A stretch of 64,000 bases of DNA. Source: Polynucleobacter necessarius (lineage in GTDB: Bacteria > Pseudomonadota > Gammaproteobacteria > Burkholderiales > Burkholderiaceae). Positions 17,140 to 26,347 of this stretch are shown here, piece after piece. Each line of letters starts with the position of its first letter. Positions within the stretch are counted from its first letter, which is position 1. Both the position numbers and the translations under genes were made by a program. Where the stretch lies: contig LT606947.1 of assembly GCA_900095165.1 (NCBI GenBank), forward strand, positions 186,001 to 250,000, given 5' to 3'. The notes below the pieces were generated by a model, which did not search any database, had not been told where the DNA came from, and was given only the letters and a program-made list of their open reading frames with translations.

Positions 17140-18687
17140 TTAACTCATTACGCCAATTTGCCAAGGCACAAATTCATAATCCCCAAGGTCTAGTAATTCG
17201 CTTTTAGAGGCCTCTCCCGAAGCTGTTCTGAGAAAGAGTTCAAATATACGTTGCCCCATCTCTTGAACTGAAACCGTACCATCTAAGATCTCGCCGCAAT
17301 TAATGTCCATATCTTCAGTAAGTCGTTCATACATCGGTGTATTGGTGGCAAGCTTGATGCAGGGCGCAGGTTTGGATCCGAACATAGAGCCGCGCCCTCT
17401 GGTAAATGCAATCAGGTTGGCGCCTCCGGCAATTTGACCTGTTGCTGAAACCGGGTCAAAACCAGGCGTATCCATAAATACAAAACCTTTGGCTGTTACT
17501 GGCTCTGCATATCGATACACTTTCATCAGTGGGCCGGTGCCGCCTTTCATGGATGATCCGAGTGATTTTTCGAAGATGTTGGCTAGACCGCCGATTTGAT
17601 TCCCGGGGCTAACTTGTCCGTTGATTTGCACGTCGCGACCAACAGAGTATTCATCTTTCCACCAGCGAATGCGTTGGATCAATTTCTCACCAATTGTCTT
17701 GCTCGCTGCTCGACGGGTTAGCGTGTGCTCAACACCATAAATCTCGGGCGTTTCAGAGAGGATGCCTGTGCCACCATGGCGCGACAGGATATCAATTGCA
17801 GCACCTAATGCTAGGTTTGCAGTGATAGAGGAGAATCCATCGGATCCACCACATTGCAGGCCAACCGCATAGGTGGCTTGCAGAAACAGTCTGGCGTTTC
17901 GCTTTATTAGCTTCAGGTAAGAGAGCTTTAACAGCTTCAATTCCAGCTTCAATCGTTTTACGTGTGCCACCGGTCTCTTGCATGATAAAAGTATGCAAAG
18001 TAGAGTTTTCTTGCAAAGATTCTTGTTCCATCAAACCTTTGAGTTGATTGCGTTCGCAACCCAATCCAATAATCAGGGCAGCAGCTAAGTTAGGGTGCTG
18101 TGCATACCCAGCTATGGTTCGACGAAGTAGTTGCATCGGTTCACCACTCATCTCCATGCCACAACCAATGCCGTGACTAAAGGCAACGACGCCATCAATA
18201 TTTGGAAAATCTTTTAATCGCTCTGGTGTGAACCATTCTGCAATTTTGTTGACAACAGTTGCAGAGCAATTAACGATGGATAGGATGCCGATGAAATTGC
18301 GCGTATCCACTTTTCCATTGGCACGCACGTAACCTTGGAAAGTAGCACGCTCAGATTCAGGAAGTAGGGTGGTGGGTTTGTACTCGCTAGTATAGGCATA
18401 GTCGCGATCGAATTCACGAAACTCCGTATTGTGACTGTGTACCATCGTGCCTGGCTCAATGTCGGTGTTGGCAAATCCTACAGTCACGTTATATTTCAGA
18501 ATAGGTTCGCCCTTAGGAATTTTCTTTGCGGCAATTTTGTAGCCTGCGGGAACCTGGCTACGGCTCGTGAAATTCTCGCTAGGCACAGCCTCACCGATAC
18601 CCACGTCTATGCGAGCAACAACAATATTGTCATTGGGGTGCAGGCGAATAATTGGCCCGGCTAATTTTTTCCAGATGTTTCAATCAT
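17140..18687 (-). pseudogene. Altronate/galactarate dehydratase-family (UxaA/GarD) gene, disrupted
   Basis: The natural start is ATG 18687, and a shift in the A6 run near 18665 is needed to enter the main frame (IIRLHPNDNIVVARIDVG, the SAF-like N-domain). That frame gives NGKVDTRNFIGILSIVNCSATV and GIGCGME, then fails near 17868. The next frame resumes with VGLQCGGSDG and ends VPWQIGVMS at 17140. The family dehydrates sugar acids such as altronate or galactarate to 2-keto-3-deoxy acids using iron. Two frameshifts abolish the enzyme. The neighbouring dehydrogenase, lactonase and GntR regulator suggest a former sugar-acid pathway. Confidence 0.85.
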
Positions 18688-18718
18688 GTAATGCTTTCAG
18701 TAAATAGGTTTTTATTTA

Positions 18719-19657
18719 TTAGTCCATGTTCAATACATCAAAGGCTGCTTTTAGCCTTTTTGAATACGAATTTGAAGTTTGCTGAATTTCTTCGGGAGTC
18801 CATTTTCTAAATCCTTCACCAGCTTTCATGCCAGTCTTTCCATCACTCATCAGTTGCACCGCTTTTGGCGGTAAGGTGGTGATATTAGAGAGGGACGGGT
18901 AAATTTCTTTTGCCGCATTAGCCATTCCATTCCAGCCAGAGATCTCTTTTTGAGTCATTGGCCCAACGGCTGCATAACGAAAACCAAAGTTATAGCGCAC
19001 AGCGTCATCAATATCTTCGGGACTTGCAATCCCCTCTTGCACAAGGGAGAGGGCTTCCCTCATCAAGGCATGTTGAATCCGATTTGCCAAAAATCCAGGA
19101 ATATCTTTTTTAACCAACACTGGTTTTTTGTCGATATTTTTATAAATCTGACACACCTTTTCTGAAAAGGCTGACTCTGTTTTTTCTCCCATCACAATCT
19201 CTACCAACGGAACTACTTCTGCGTGCATAAAGTAGTGAGCGCCCATCATGCGGTTCGCCGTTTTCAAGTCAGCAGAGATTTTGCTTATTGGAAAGCCTGA
19301 GCTATTGCTACCGATCGGTATGTGAGCTGGCACTTTGTCATCCAGGTAACTAAAAATTTGCTTCTTTAATTCTAGATTTTCGGCAACGGTCTCAATTACC
19401 CAGGAGCAATTACTCCACCCTCCCCAGTCTTCCATAGTGGTGCTCACTTGAGCTGCTGCGATGGTAGCTGCATCAAGCGAAGCATTTTCACCATGCAAAC
19501 CAATCTTGATTGCTAGCTCAATCGCTTTTTTAAGGCAGTCGCCAGACTTCTCTTTGCTTCTTCCCAGTATTGCAACGGGAATGTTGTGGGAGATAAATCC
19601 AGCGGCAATTCCTGCGGCCATGGTTCCAGTGCCGATTACGGCTACGTATTGACTCAT
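18719..19657 (-). CDS. 3-hydroxyacyl-CoA dehydrogenase-family NAD-dependent oxidoreductase
   Basis: This 312-residue protein has an N-terminal NAD Rossmann motif (VAVIGTGTMAAGIAAGF), the GSNSSGFPISKI and MMGAHYFMHAEVVPLVEIV blocks with the catalytic His, and the C-terminal domain motif DIPGFLANRIQHALMREAL. Beyond true hydroxyacyl-CoA dehydrogenases, this family includes L-gulonate, L-carnitine and related hydroxy-acid dehydrogenases. Beside a sugar-acid dehydratase, a hydroxy-acid substrate seems more likely than fatty acids, but that is inference. Intact; divergent from the lactonase gene. Confidence 0.85.
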   Translation of the reverse strand: MSQYVAVIGTGTMAAGIAAGFISHNIPVAILGRSKEKSGDCLKKAIELAIKIGLHGENASLDAATIAAAQVSTTMEDWGGWSNCSWVIETVAENLELKKQIFSYLDDKVPAHIPIGSNSSGFPISKISADLKTANRMMGAHYFMHAEVVPLVEIVMGEKTESAFSEKVCQIYKNIDKKPVLVKKDIPGFLANRIQHALMREALSLVQEGIASPEDIDDAVRYNFGFRYAAVGPMTQKEISGWNGMANAAKEIYPSLSNITTLPPKAVQLMSDGKTGMKAGEGFRKWTPEEIQQTSNSYSKRLKAAFDVLNMD

Positions 19658-19725
19658 ATCTTTATCTTATGCGGTTAAGTTTGGCAAGCCTGTAAGCCTA
19701 TTTAATTATGTAAATACTGTAGATT

Positions 19726-19748
19726 ATCATTAATTATGTTTTAATGAT
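19726..19748. promoter_or_regulatory. Candidate operator: 23-base perfect inverted repeat
   Basis: ATCATTAA (19726-19733) and TTAATGAT (19741-19748) are perfect inverted repeats separated by 7 bases, in the divergent promoter region between the dehydrogenase and lactonase genes. The GntR-family regulator encoded 1 kb downstream is the obvious candidate ligand. The region is AT-rich, so chance remains possible. Confidence 0.4.
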
Positions 19749-19796
19749 TCAGCACTTAATTTAACTTATCCGTATAACTACAAAAGGTTTTCCGCT

Positions 19797-20729
19797 ATGA
19801 CGATGCATAACCCATTTCAGCCCGTAGAAAAAATTAAGGCAGAAGTCTTTATGTCGATGCCTGCAAAGTTCAGAAAAAAATCCCGCACTGCTTGGTCTGA
19901 TCCCAATCGTCAAAATGCTGAAGTGGAGTGCTTTTTAGAGGGCACTTCCTTTGATCGTGAAGGTAACTTATGGTTTCTGGATATTCCTTTCGGTCGGGTT
20001 TTTAGAATTACACCTAAGGGCGACTGGGATTTGGTCGCTCAATTTGATGGCTGGCCTAATGGCTTGAAGTTCCATAAAGATGGCCGCGCGTTTATCTGTG
20101 ACTACAAACCGGGTTTGCTGGCTCTCGACCCTAAAACTGGCAAGGTCGAAACGATCTTAGGATCCATGTACGGCGAAAACTTCAAAGGTTTGAATGATTT
20201 GCACTTTGCTTCTAACGGTGATCTTTACTTTACCGATCAAGGTCAAACGGGTATTGCGGATCCAACTGATAGGATATTTAGATTGCGAGCCAATGGTCAA
20301 TTGGATCGCCTGGACATAAATGTACCAAGCCCAAATGGCATTACCTTGAATACGCAAGAAAAGCATGTATTCGTAGCTGCTACAAGATCTCAGCAAATCT
20401 GGCGCTTACCTCTCATGGCGGATGGCTCTATTTCTAAAACTGGTGTAGCTATTCAATTGACTGCTGGTGTTGCTGGTCCAGATGGTATTGAGATGGATTT
20501 TGAGAATGGCTTACTGGTATGCCACCTAGGTATTGGTATCTGGAGATTTGATAGCAATATGCTCCCGACGCATTTAATTTACTCGGACAATCCACATCAT
20601 CATCACCTAGCAAACATGTGCTTTGGTGGTGAGGATGGTAAAGATTTATATATTATTGAATCTCTTTCTGGCGACATCTTAAGGGCGCGTTTGCCGGTAG
20701 CTGGCAAGAAGATGTTTGGTCTCTCCTAA
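19797..20729 (+). CDS. SMP-30/gluconolactonase-family lactonase
   Basis: This 310-residue protein is a six-bladed beta propeller of the SMP-30/LRE type: the first metal ligand region EGTSFDREGNLWFLDIPFGRV, then GLNDLHFASNGDLYFTDQ, PSPNGITLN and VAGPDGIEMD, which supply the conserved Glu, Asn and Asp metal ligands. Members hydrolyse sugar-acid lactones with a divalent metal. There is no signal peptide. It heads the plus-strand operon with the GntR regulator, the broken Ldh-type gene and a Bug protein, consistent with a sugar-acid route. Confidence 0.85.
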   Translation: MTMHNPFQPVEKIKAEVFMSMPAKFRKKSRTAWSDPNRQNAEVECFLEGTSFDREGNLWFLDIPFGRVFRITPKGDWDLVAQFDGWPNGLKFHKDGRAFICDYKPGLLALDPKTGKVETILGSMYGENFKGLNDLHFASNGDLYFTDQGQTGIADPTDRIFRLRANGQLDRLDINVPSPNGITLNTQEKHVFVAATRSQQIWRLPLMADGSISKTGVAIQLTAGVAGPDGIEMDFENGLLVCHLGIGIWRFDSNMLPTHLIYSDNPHHHHLANMCFGGEDGKDLYIIESLSGDILRARLPVAGKKMFGLS

Positions 20730-21465
20730 GTTGAAAGGGTTTCTACCGCTTTATAAGGCTTTAGCGAATGCGCTGACTCAGCGGATTTACGAGGGCGATT
20801 GGGTGGTAGGCTCTAACTTACCATCGGAAGCAGCGCTCTGCAAAAGCTTTAAAGCAAGTCGGCACACATTAAGACACGCCCTTCAAATCTTAGAGAGAGA
20901 TGGCCTTGTACTGCGTCGCCAAGGAGCGCCAACTCAGGTGATCTCAAGGCGAAAGGTCAGAAGATTTACTCAAAGCTTTAATTCACCCATTGATATTTTG
21001 AGTTATCCAAGAAATACTTATCGACAAAATCTTGTGGAAGATTTTATTGAGCTGGATAAATCGCTGAGCGAAATGATTGGTGGCGCAGTAGGCTCTTCCT
21101 GGTATCACATCGGAGGTATTCGAAGGCAGCGGGACTCTGAGGAAGTAATTGCATGGACCGATATCTATATCCTCCCTCAATTTGCATCTTTAACTTCGGA
21201 TCCTGAGCATAGTCAAGTTATGGTGTTCGAGCAGATCGAAAAAAAATATGGCACTCGAATTGATCGAGCCGAGGTTGATGTATACGCTCTAGGTGTATCT
21301 GCCAATATTGCAAAAAGGCTTGAGTTGAAGGTGGGCGATCCATGCTTGGTGATCGTTCGTCGTTACTTTGACGACCAGGACAAGCTATTTGAGGTAACTT
21401 TTACGTACCATCCGCACAATAAGTACACTTATAAGATGGAATTTAAGAGTGATGTCGGAAATTAA
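20716..21465 (+). CDS. GntR-family (HutC/UTRA) transcriptional regulator
   Basis: The 249-residue protein has an N-terminal winged helix (LPSEAALCKSFKASRHTLRH, then LERDGLVLRRQG) and a C-terminal UTRA-type ligand domain (TDIYILPQFASL, LGVSANIAKRLELKVGDP, VIVRRYFDDQDKLFEVT). It overlaps the end of the lactonase gene. TTG at 20716 or TTG at 20731 must serve as start, since no ATG or GTG is suitably placed, which implies coupled translation. It probably controls this catabolic cluster and may bind the inverted repeat at 19726-19748. Confidence 0.85.
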   Translation: MVSPKLKGFLPLYKALANALTQRIYEGDWVVGSNLPSEAALCKSFKASRHTLRHALQILERDGLVLRRQGAPTQVISRRKVRRFTQSFNSPIDILSYPRNTYRQNLVEDFIELDKSLSEMIGGAVGSSWYHIGGIRRQRDSEEVIAWTDIYILPQFASLTSDPEHSQVMVFEQIEKKYGTRIDRAEVDVYALGVSANIAKRLELKVGDPCLVIVRRYFDDQDKLFEVTFTYHPHNKYTYKMEFKSDVGN

Positions 21466-21480
21466 ATTATAAGAATTATT

Positions 21481-22531
21481 ATGAAACACTTATCTATCGC
21501 TAAAGCTGAGACATTTATTGCTCAAGCACTACATGCCAATCAAGTACCTTTAGCGGATGCTCAAGTTGTTGCGCAACTGATGGTGAAGTCAGATCTCGTT
21601 GGCGCTGATGGACATGGAATTTTTAGGTTGCCCGCCTACATTAAGAGAATTCGTGCGGGCGGCATCAACCTGACGCCTAATATTCACATCGAACGTGAGC
21701 AGGGTGCAACTGCCTTGATCAATGGCGATAACGCCTTAGGTCATCTGGTAATGAATAAAGCGGTCGATATTGCAATAGAAAAAGTGAAGCAACACAGTGT
21801 TTGCTGGGTAGGTAGTCACCATGGAAATCATTCTGGAGCAGCATCCGTATACGTCAGAAAATTAGCTGAGCAAGGTTACATCGGTATTTATATGGCGGTT
21901 GGCAATGCCAACCATATGGCACCATGGGGGCGGCATTGATTTGTTGTTATCAACCAATCCGATTGCCATTGCTGTTCCATCAGGAGATAAGCCGATTGTT
22001 CTATTGGATATTGCCACTACGGTGGCCGTCTATGGCAAGGTAAAGCTTGCCGCTCAAAAGGGCGAGTCTATACCGGATACTTGGATGATTGATAGGGGTG
22101 GTCAGCCAATTACGGATCCCCAAAAATCTAGCGAAGGTTCTTTGTTGCCAATTGGTGGATACAAGGGATATGGACTTGCCGTGATGATTGGCTTGCTTGC
22201 TGGAGCCTTGAATAATGCGGCTGTTGGCAAGGGTACGATTGATTTCAACGCTCACCATGACCTCATTACCAATACGGGTCAAACAATTATTGCGGTTGAT
22301 CCAAGTGCTTTTGGAGACAAGGAATTATTTACCGCCAGAGTGATTGCTTTAGTTGATGATTTGAAAGCCTCCTCTAAATTGCCCGGCGTGAACTAGATTC
22401 GAGTCCCTGGAGACGGTGCCGCTAGAGTAATGGCTGAGCGACTACAGAATGGCATTCCAATATCAACCGAATTACAAGAGTCTTTGAATAACTGTGCCAA
22501 GGAGTGTGGAATTGCAGCATTAGATTTATAA
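21481..22531 (+). pseudogene. Malate/L-lactate dehydrogenase-type (Ldh family) oxidoreductase gene, disrupted
   Basis: ATG 21481 begins a typical Ldh-family (PF02615) protein with SDLVGADGHGIFRLPAYI and VGSHHGNHSGAASVYV. The frame is lost in a G5 run at 21926-21930, one G too many after HMAPW. The next frame continues as GIDLLLSTNPIAIAVP and LPIGGYKGYGLAVM to an in-frame TAG at 22394-22396. The last part (IRVPGDGAARVMAERL) then runs in the same frame to TAA 22529-22531. These enzymes oxidise 2-hydroxy acids with NAD(P). One indel plus one nonsense codon indicate a dead gene. Confidence 0.85.
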
Positions 22532-22550
22532 CCTATCGAAGGGGACAAAA

Positions 22551-23522
22551 ATGATTAAAAAATCAATTAAAAAAATAGTTTTAGGTTCTTTAGTATTACC
22601 GCTAGTTTTGGGGACAGCATTTGCGGCTTACCCAGATAAGCCAATCAAGATGTTGGTTGGGTATGCACCAGGAAGTTCAACGGATATTGTTGGAAGAATG
22701 GTGGCCAATGAGCTCAGCATCGTCTTAAAGCAGTCCGTCATTGTTGAAAATAGAGGTGGTGCTGCAGGCAGCTTAACAGCTGATGCGGTGGCGAAAAGTA
22801 CCCCTGATGGCTATACCGTTCTATTTGCACAAAATGGTTTGGCGATTAACGTGGCTGCGAACCCAAGATTACCCTTCAACGGCCAAAAAGATTTGCTGTC
22901 CGTTGTTGGCGTAGCCGCTGCTCCACATATCTTGATTGTGAATAACAATTCAAAGGCTAAAAATGTAGCTGAATTAATTGCTATGCTCCGAGCTGATCCG
23001 GGAAAACTGAGCTTTGGCTCCTCCGGCATTGGTAACTCCGACCATATGGCTGGAGAGTTATTTTTGGCAACGACTGGTACCCAAGCAATTCATATCCCAT
23101 ATAAGGGCGGTTCACCAGCTGCAACTGATTTAGTATGGGGTCAAATTGACTTTTACTTTGCCGGTATGCCAGTTGGACTTCCGTTGTACAAAGGTGAAAA
23201 GGTAAATGCACTTGCCGTTACCAGCAAGAATCGTTTTAGCGGAGTCACTGATCTAGTGACAATGCAAGAAGCCGGTGTAAAGGGCTATGAAATGGCCTTG
23301 TGGCAAGGAATGTTTGTGCCAGCAGGTACGCCTCCTGCAATTATCAGTACACTTAGTGCGGCTACTCTGAAAATTCTAGACACCCCAGAAATGAAAGAAC
23401 GTTTTGTAAGGGCAGGCGTACAAATTGCGCCTATGAATACTCAGCAATTTTCTGACTTGTATACCTCAGATATTGCTAGATGGAAGGCAGTAATTGAAAA
23501 GGCAAAAATTAAACTAGATTAA
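22551..23522 (+). CDS. Bug-family tripartite tricarboxylate transporter substrate-binding protein
   Basis: This 323-residue protein has a signal peptide (KIVLGSLVLPLVLGTAFA) and the Bug motifs YPDKPIKMLVGYAPGSSTDIVGR, VENRGGAAGSLTADAVAKS and PDGYTV. It would bind a carboxylate in the periplasm. No TctA or TctB membrane genes are present nearby, as is common for the many orphan Bug genes of Burkholderiaceae. It is intact although the Ldh-type gene 19 bases upstream is broken. A GAAGGGGA Shine-Dalgarno precedes ATG 22551. Confidence 0.9.
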   Translation: MIKKSIKKIVLGSLVLPLVLGTAFAAYPDKPIKMLVGYAPGSSTDIVGRMVANELSIVLKQSVIVENRGGAAGSLTADAVAKSTPDGYTVLFAQNGLAINVAANPRLPFNGQKDLLSVVGVAAAPHILIVNNNSKAKNVAELIAMLRADPGKLSFGSSGIGNSDHMAGELFLATTGTQAIHIPYKGGSPAATDLVWGQIDFYFAGMPVGLPLYKGEKVNALAVTSKNRFSGVTDLVTMQEAGVKGYEMALWQGMFVPAGTPPAIISTLSAATLKILDTPEMKERFVRAGVQIAPMNTQQFSDLYTSDIARWKAVIEKAKIKLD

Positions 23523-23572
23523 ATTTCATCTGACTCAAACATGGGGTGTTAGCGTTGCTTGGCACTCCACTT

Positions 23573-24277
23573 TTATTGCGGATTCAGGTCAAAAACCAAC
23601 ACTTCAGCATTCCTGCCATTACCAATAGTGAGCTTACTTTCGCCTTCGATTAATAAGGCATCTCCACTCGATAAATGAATGCCGTTAATCTCTAGGGAGC
23701 CTCTTATAAGGTGAGCATAAGCTTTGCGCTTTGGGTTGAGATCGAAATGCTGGGAGTGTGCGCCGTGAAACAGTCCCACATATATTCTGGCATCTGCATG
23801 AATTTTGACGGCATTGCCTCCACCATTTGGGGAGGCAATTAGGCAAAGTTTCCCTTGCTTATCTATAGGTGGGATAGATTTCTGCTCATAACTCGGCGGG
23901 ATTTCCATCACATTTGGCTCGATCCAAATCTGTAGGAAGTGGGTGTTTTGATCTTTAGCGTGATTGAATTCACTGTGGGTAACGCCAGTTCCAGCACTCA
24001 TGCGCTGAACATCGCCAGGTGGAATATCTTTGATATTTCCCATGCTGTCTTCGTGTGCTAATTCACCAGATAGAACATAGCTAATGATTTCCATGTTGCG
24101 ATGCCCATGCTTACCGAAACCCATACCTGCAGCCACGCGATCTTCATTGATTACTTTTAAGTTGCCTCAGCCCATAAATTAAGGGTCGTGATAGCCAGCA
24201 AATGAGAAGGAATGAAAGCTTTTAAGCCATCCATGGTCAGCATAGCCACGGTCTTGAGCTTTTCTAAGGGTTAGCAT
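23573..24277 (-). pseudogene. Pirin-family protein gene with two in-frame stops
   Basis: The natural start ATG 24277 gives [19 protein letters not shown] and [13 protein letters not shown], followed by TAA (24181-24179), three codons later TGA (24169-24167), and then NLKVINEDRVAAGMGFG in the same frame. The pirin cupin core follows (KHGHRNMEIISYVLSGELAHED, with the metal-binding His/Glu pattern) to 23573. The expected residues at the stops are Gln and Trp, so each arose by one substitution (CAA to TAA, TGG to TGA). An internal start at 24136 would omit the conserved first 47 residues. Pirins are Fe-binding cupins, some with quercetinase activity. Confidence 0.85.
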
Positions 24278-24349
24278 GATCAAGGTCTTTTCTGGAATGG
24301 GATAAGCACATTATCATTAGCTTTTCACATATTTGCTGATTGGCCTTCC

Positions 24350-25777
24350 ATGGGAAGCATCAAACAAGACATTAAAGAAACCTACTTGGGAATTTTTGAG
24401 GCCGCCCAAGAAAAGTGGGGTGAGTTCACGCAGTTTCTAGGAGAGGCTTGGCCCTTACTGTTGATTTTATTGCTTGGGTTGATGGGGGGTCTGGTGGTAT
24501 GCCGATCCGCCACCACCAAGACATGTTTTGATGGCAACGGGACAGCCTGGCGGATCTTATGATGTCTTGGGCAAGAAATACGCAGCTTTTTTTGAGAAAA
24601 AAGCATTACTCTTGAACTCGTCCCAACAAAGGGCGCGCAGGAAAATATCGAATATTTAGCAGATCGCAATAATCCTGTCCAGGCCGCATTTGTTCAGGCG
24701 GGTGTATTTAGCCCGCATGAAATCAAAGGGGTGCAATCCTTGGGAGTTATTTCTTGTGATCCAATTTGGTTGTTCTATCGAGGCAAGGAGGTAAAGGAGA
24801 ATAATTTTCAGGAGATTAGAGATCGATCTCGGTATTTTCTAAACTCCAAAATGTCTGTGGGTGAAAAGGGCAGTGAAACATATGCTCAAGCAATGCAGAT
24901 TCTAAAAGTGAATGGTTTTGAAAAGGGCGCCCACTTTTTTATCTCTCAGGATCAAAATCCGTTGAAGCTTTACGAAATGGTGATATTGATGCGGCGTTTA
25001 TCGTTGATGCTTATGAGGCTCCAAATGTGCAGACGCTGCTAGCGGATCCGAGTTTGCATTTGTCCGCATTTCCTCGTGCAGAGGCGTATTCTCGCTTATT
25101 CTCCTACATGCAAATTCTAAATGTGCCAACCGGTGGATTTAGTTTGATACGCAACTTCCCCGCTAGGGATATTAAGTTGATGGCCTCTACTACAAATCTG
25201 CTAATTGATGACAGAATGCATCCAGCGTTGCAGTTTTTGTTCCTAGAGGCTGTGCGCGAAATCAATGGTAAGGCAACCTTCTTTTCGGAGCATGGTGAAT
25301 TTCCAGTCTTTAAAAATACCGGCTTTCCGGAAAGTCCTGTGGCTTTGCATTACGAAAAAAATGGCTCACCATTGCTTGATGGCTTATTTCCCTTTTTGGC
25401 TTGCAGAGTTGATTAATCGATTGATATTTGTATTGCTGCCATTTTGTGTGATTGCTTACCCAGTGCTCCTCACTTTGCCTGGATATCGTAATAAGCGTTT
25501 ACGCCGAAAAATTGATCGGCTATACGGCACCCTTAGAACTTATGAGCAGGAGCTGACAGGGAATTTTCGGTTATTGGAAAAAGATGAGTATCTAAAGAAG
25601 TTGGACTTACTGGAGTACGAGGCTTTGCAATTAAAAGTTCCTAAGAGTATATCTGGTGATTACTACACTTTACGTACCAGCATCGACTATGTTCAAAACT
25701 GCCTAAATCGAGGTATACAACCCTATCAAGTGCAATCTTTGGTGGAAAAAGGTTCGATCATGCAAGCCTCCATTTAG
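24350..25777 (+). pseudogene. TAXI-type TRAP transporter solute-binding protein gene, heavily disrupted
   Basis: Reading across frames gives an N-terminal membrane helix (WPLLLILLLGLMGGLVV), then VLMATGQPGGSYDVLGKKYA, LVPTKGAQENIEYLADRNN, VDAYEAPNVQTLLADPS, LNVPTGGFSLIRNFPA and a C-terminal domain with two hydrophobic helices. This matches the anchored TAXI/NMT1-like binding proteins. At least four frameshifts are needed, near 24500, in the A6 run at 24597-24602, in the T6 run near 24940, and near 25395. No fragment covers a full ligand-binding lobe. It is the most decayed gene of the window. Confidence 0.8.
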
Positions 25778-25778
25778 C

Positions 25779-26237
25779 CTATTCGTTTTCTCCGGATTTG
25801 CTGGGGAACTTAAATGAGGTGTAGCGAACCACTGCGTTTGCCAAAGCTAAAACTAGAATGGTAATTCCCATAAAGAGAATTGCCATATCCGCTTCGTGTT
25901 TAGTGTTGACAAGATCAATGATGAGGCGTGTGACAGCAGTGATAGCAACATAGATTAAAAAGCGCACTGGCATGTGATTGGTTTTAAAGTAAATCCCAAC
26001 CATGGCGCCGATTTCCAAATAGATAAATAGCAAGAGTAGATCTTCAATCGAGGCGAATCCTTTGGAGACCATCCCTAAGAATGCTACTGCAGCTGACCAT
26101 ACTGTTGCTGCACCAATCCCAAAGAGGGCAATCCGATGAAAAAGTGAGACAAATAGATTGCCGATTGATATCGTCCAGCGTTCGATAGCTTCTTCAATGT
26201 TTGATGCATCTTTTGGTGAGCTTGGTGGCATGTTCAT
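25779..26237 (-). CDS. PsiE-like phosphate-starvation-inducible membrane protein
   Basis: This 152-residue protein has four hydrophobic segments (LFHRIALFGIGAATVWSAAV, DLLLLFIYLEIGAMVGIYF, VRFLIYVAITAVTRLIIDL, DMAILFMGITILVLALANAV) and the PsiE-family FIYLEIGAMVGIYFKTNHMPVR region. The family sits in the inner membrane; its biochemical role is unknown, and the E. coli member responds to phosphate starvation. A second in-frame ATG two codons downstream (MPPSS) is an equally good start. The 3' end abuts the end of the convergent broken TAXI gene. Confidence 0.8.
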   Translation of the reverse strand: MNMPPSSPKDASNIEEAIERWTISIGNLFVSLFHRIALFGIGAATVWSAAVAFLGMVSKGFASIEDLLLLFIYLEIGAMVGIYFKTNHMPVRFLIYVAITAVTRLIIDLVNTKHEADMAILFMGITILVLALANAVVRYTSFKFPSKSGENE

Positions 26238-26301
26238 CTGCAGTCCCCTTAATTTGGAATTTATGAAGTTCAGTATATTTACTTGGAGCTCAAAATAAAT
26301 A

Positions 26302-26329
26302 AAAAAAGAGGCACAATGGCCTCTTTTTT
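26302..26329. terminator. Bidirectional intrinsic terminator
   Basis: AAAAAAGAGGC and GCCTCTTTTTT form a perfect 11-base stem with a 6-base loop and T-runs on both strands. It lies 18 bases after the fccB stop, so it chiefly ends the minus-strand fccAB transcript. Confidence 0.85.
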
Positions 26330-26347
26330 GTATGCTCTTGACTTAAA

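Noticed and set aside
22397-22420. tRNA-like TTCGAGTCC stretch
   Set aside because: It is coding sequence of the Ldh-family C-terminus (IRVPGDGAARV), without acceptor or anticodon stems.
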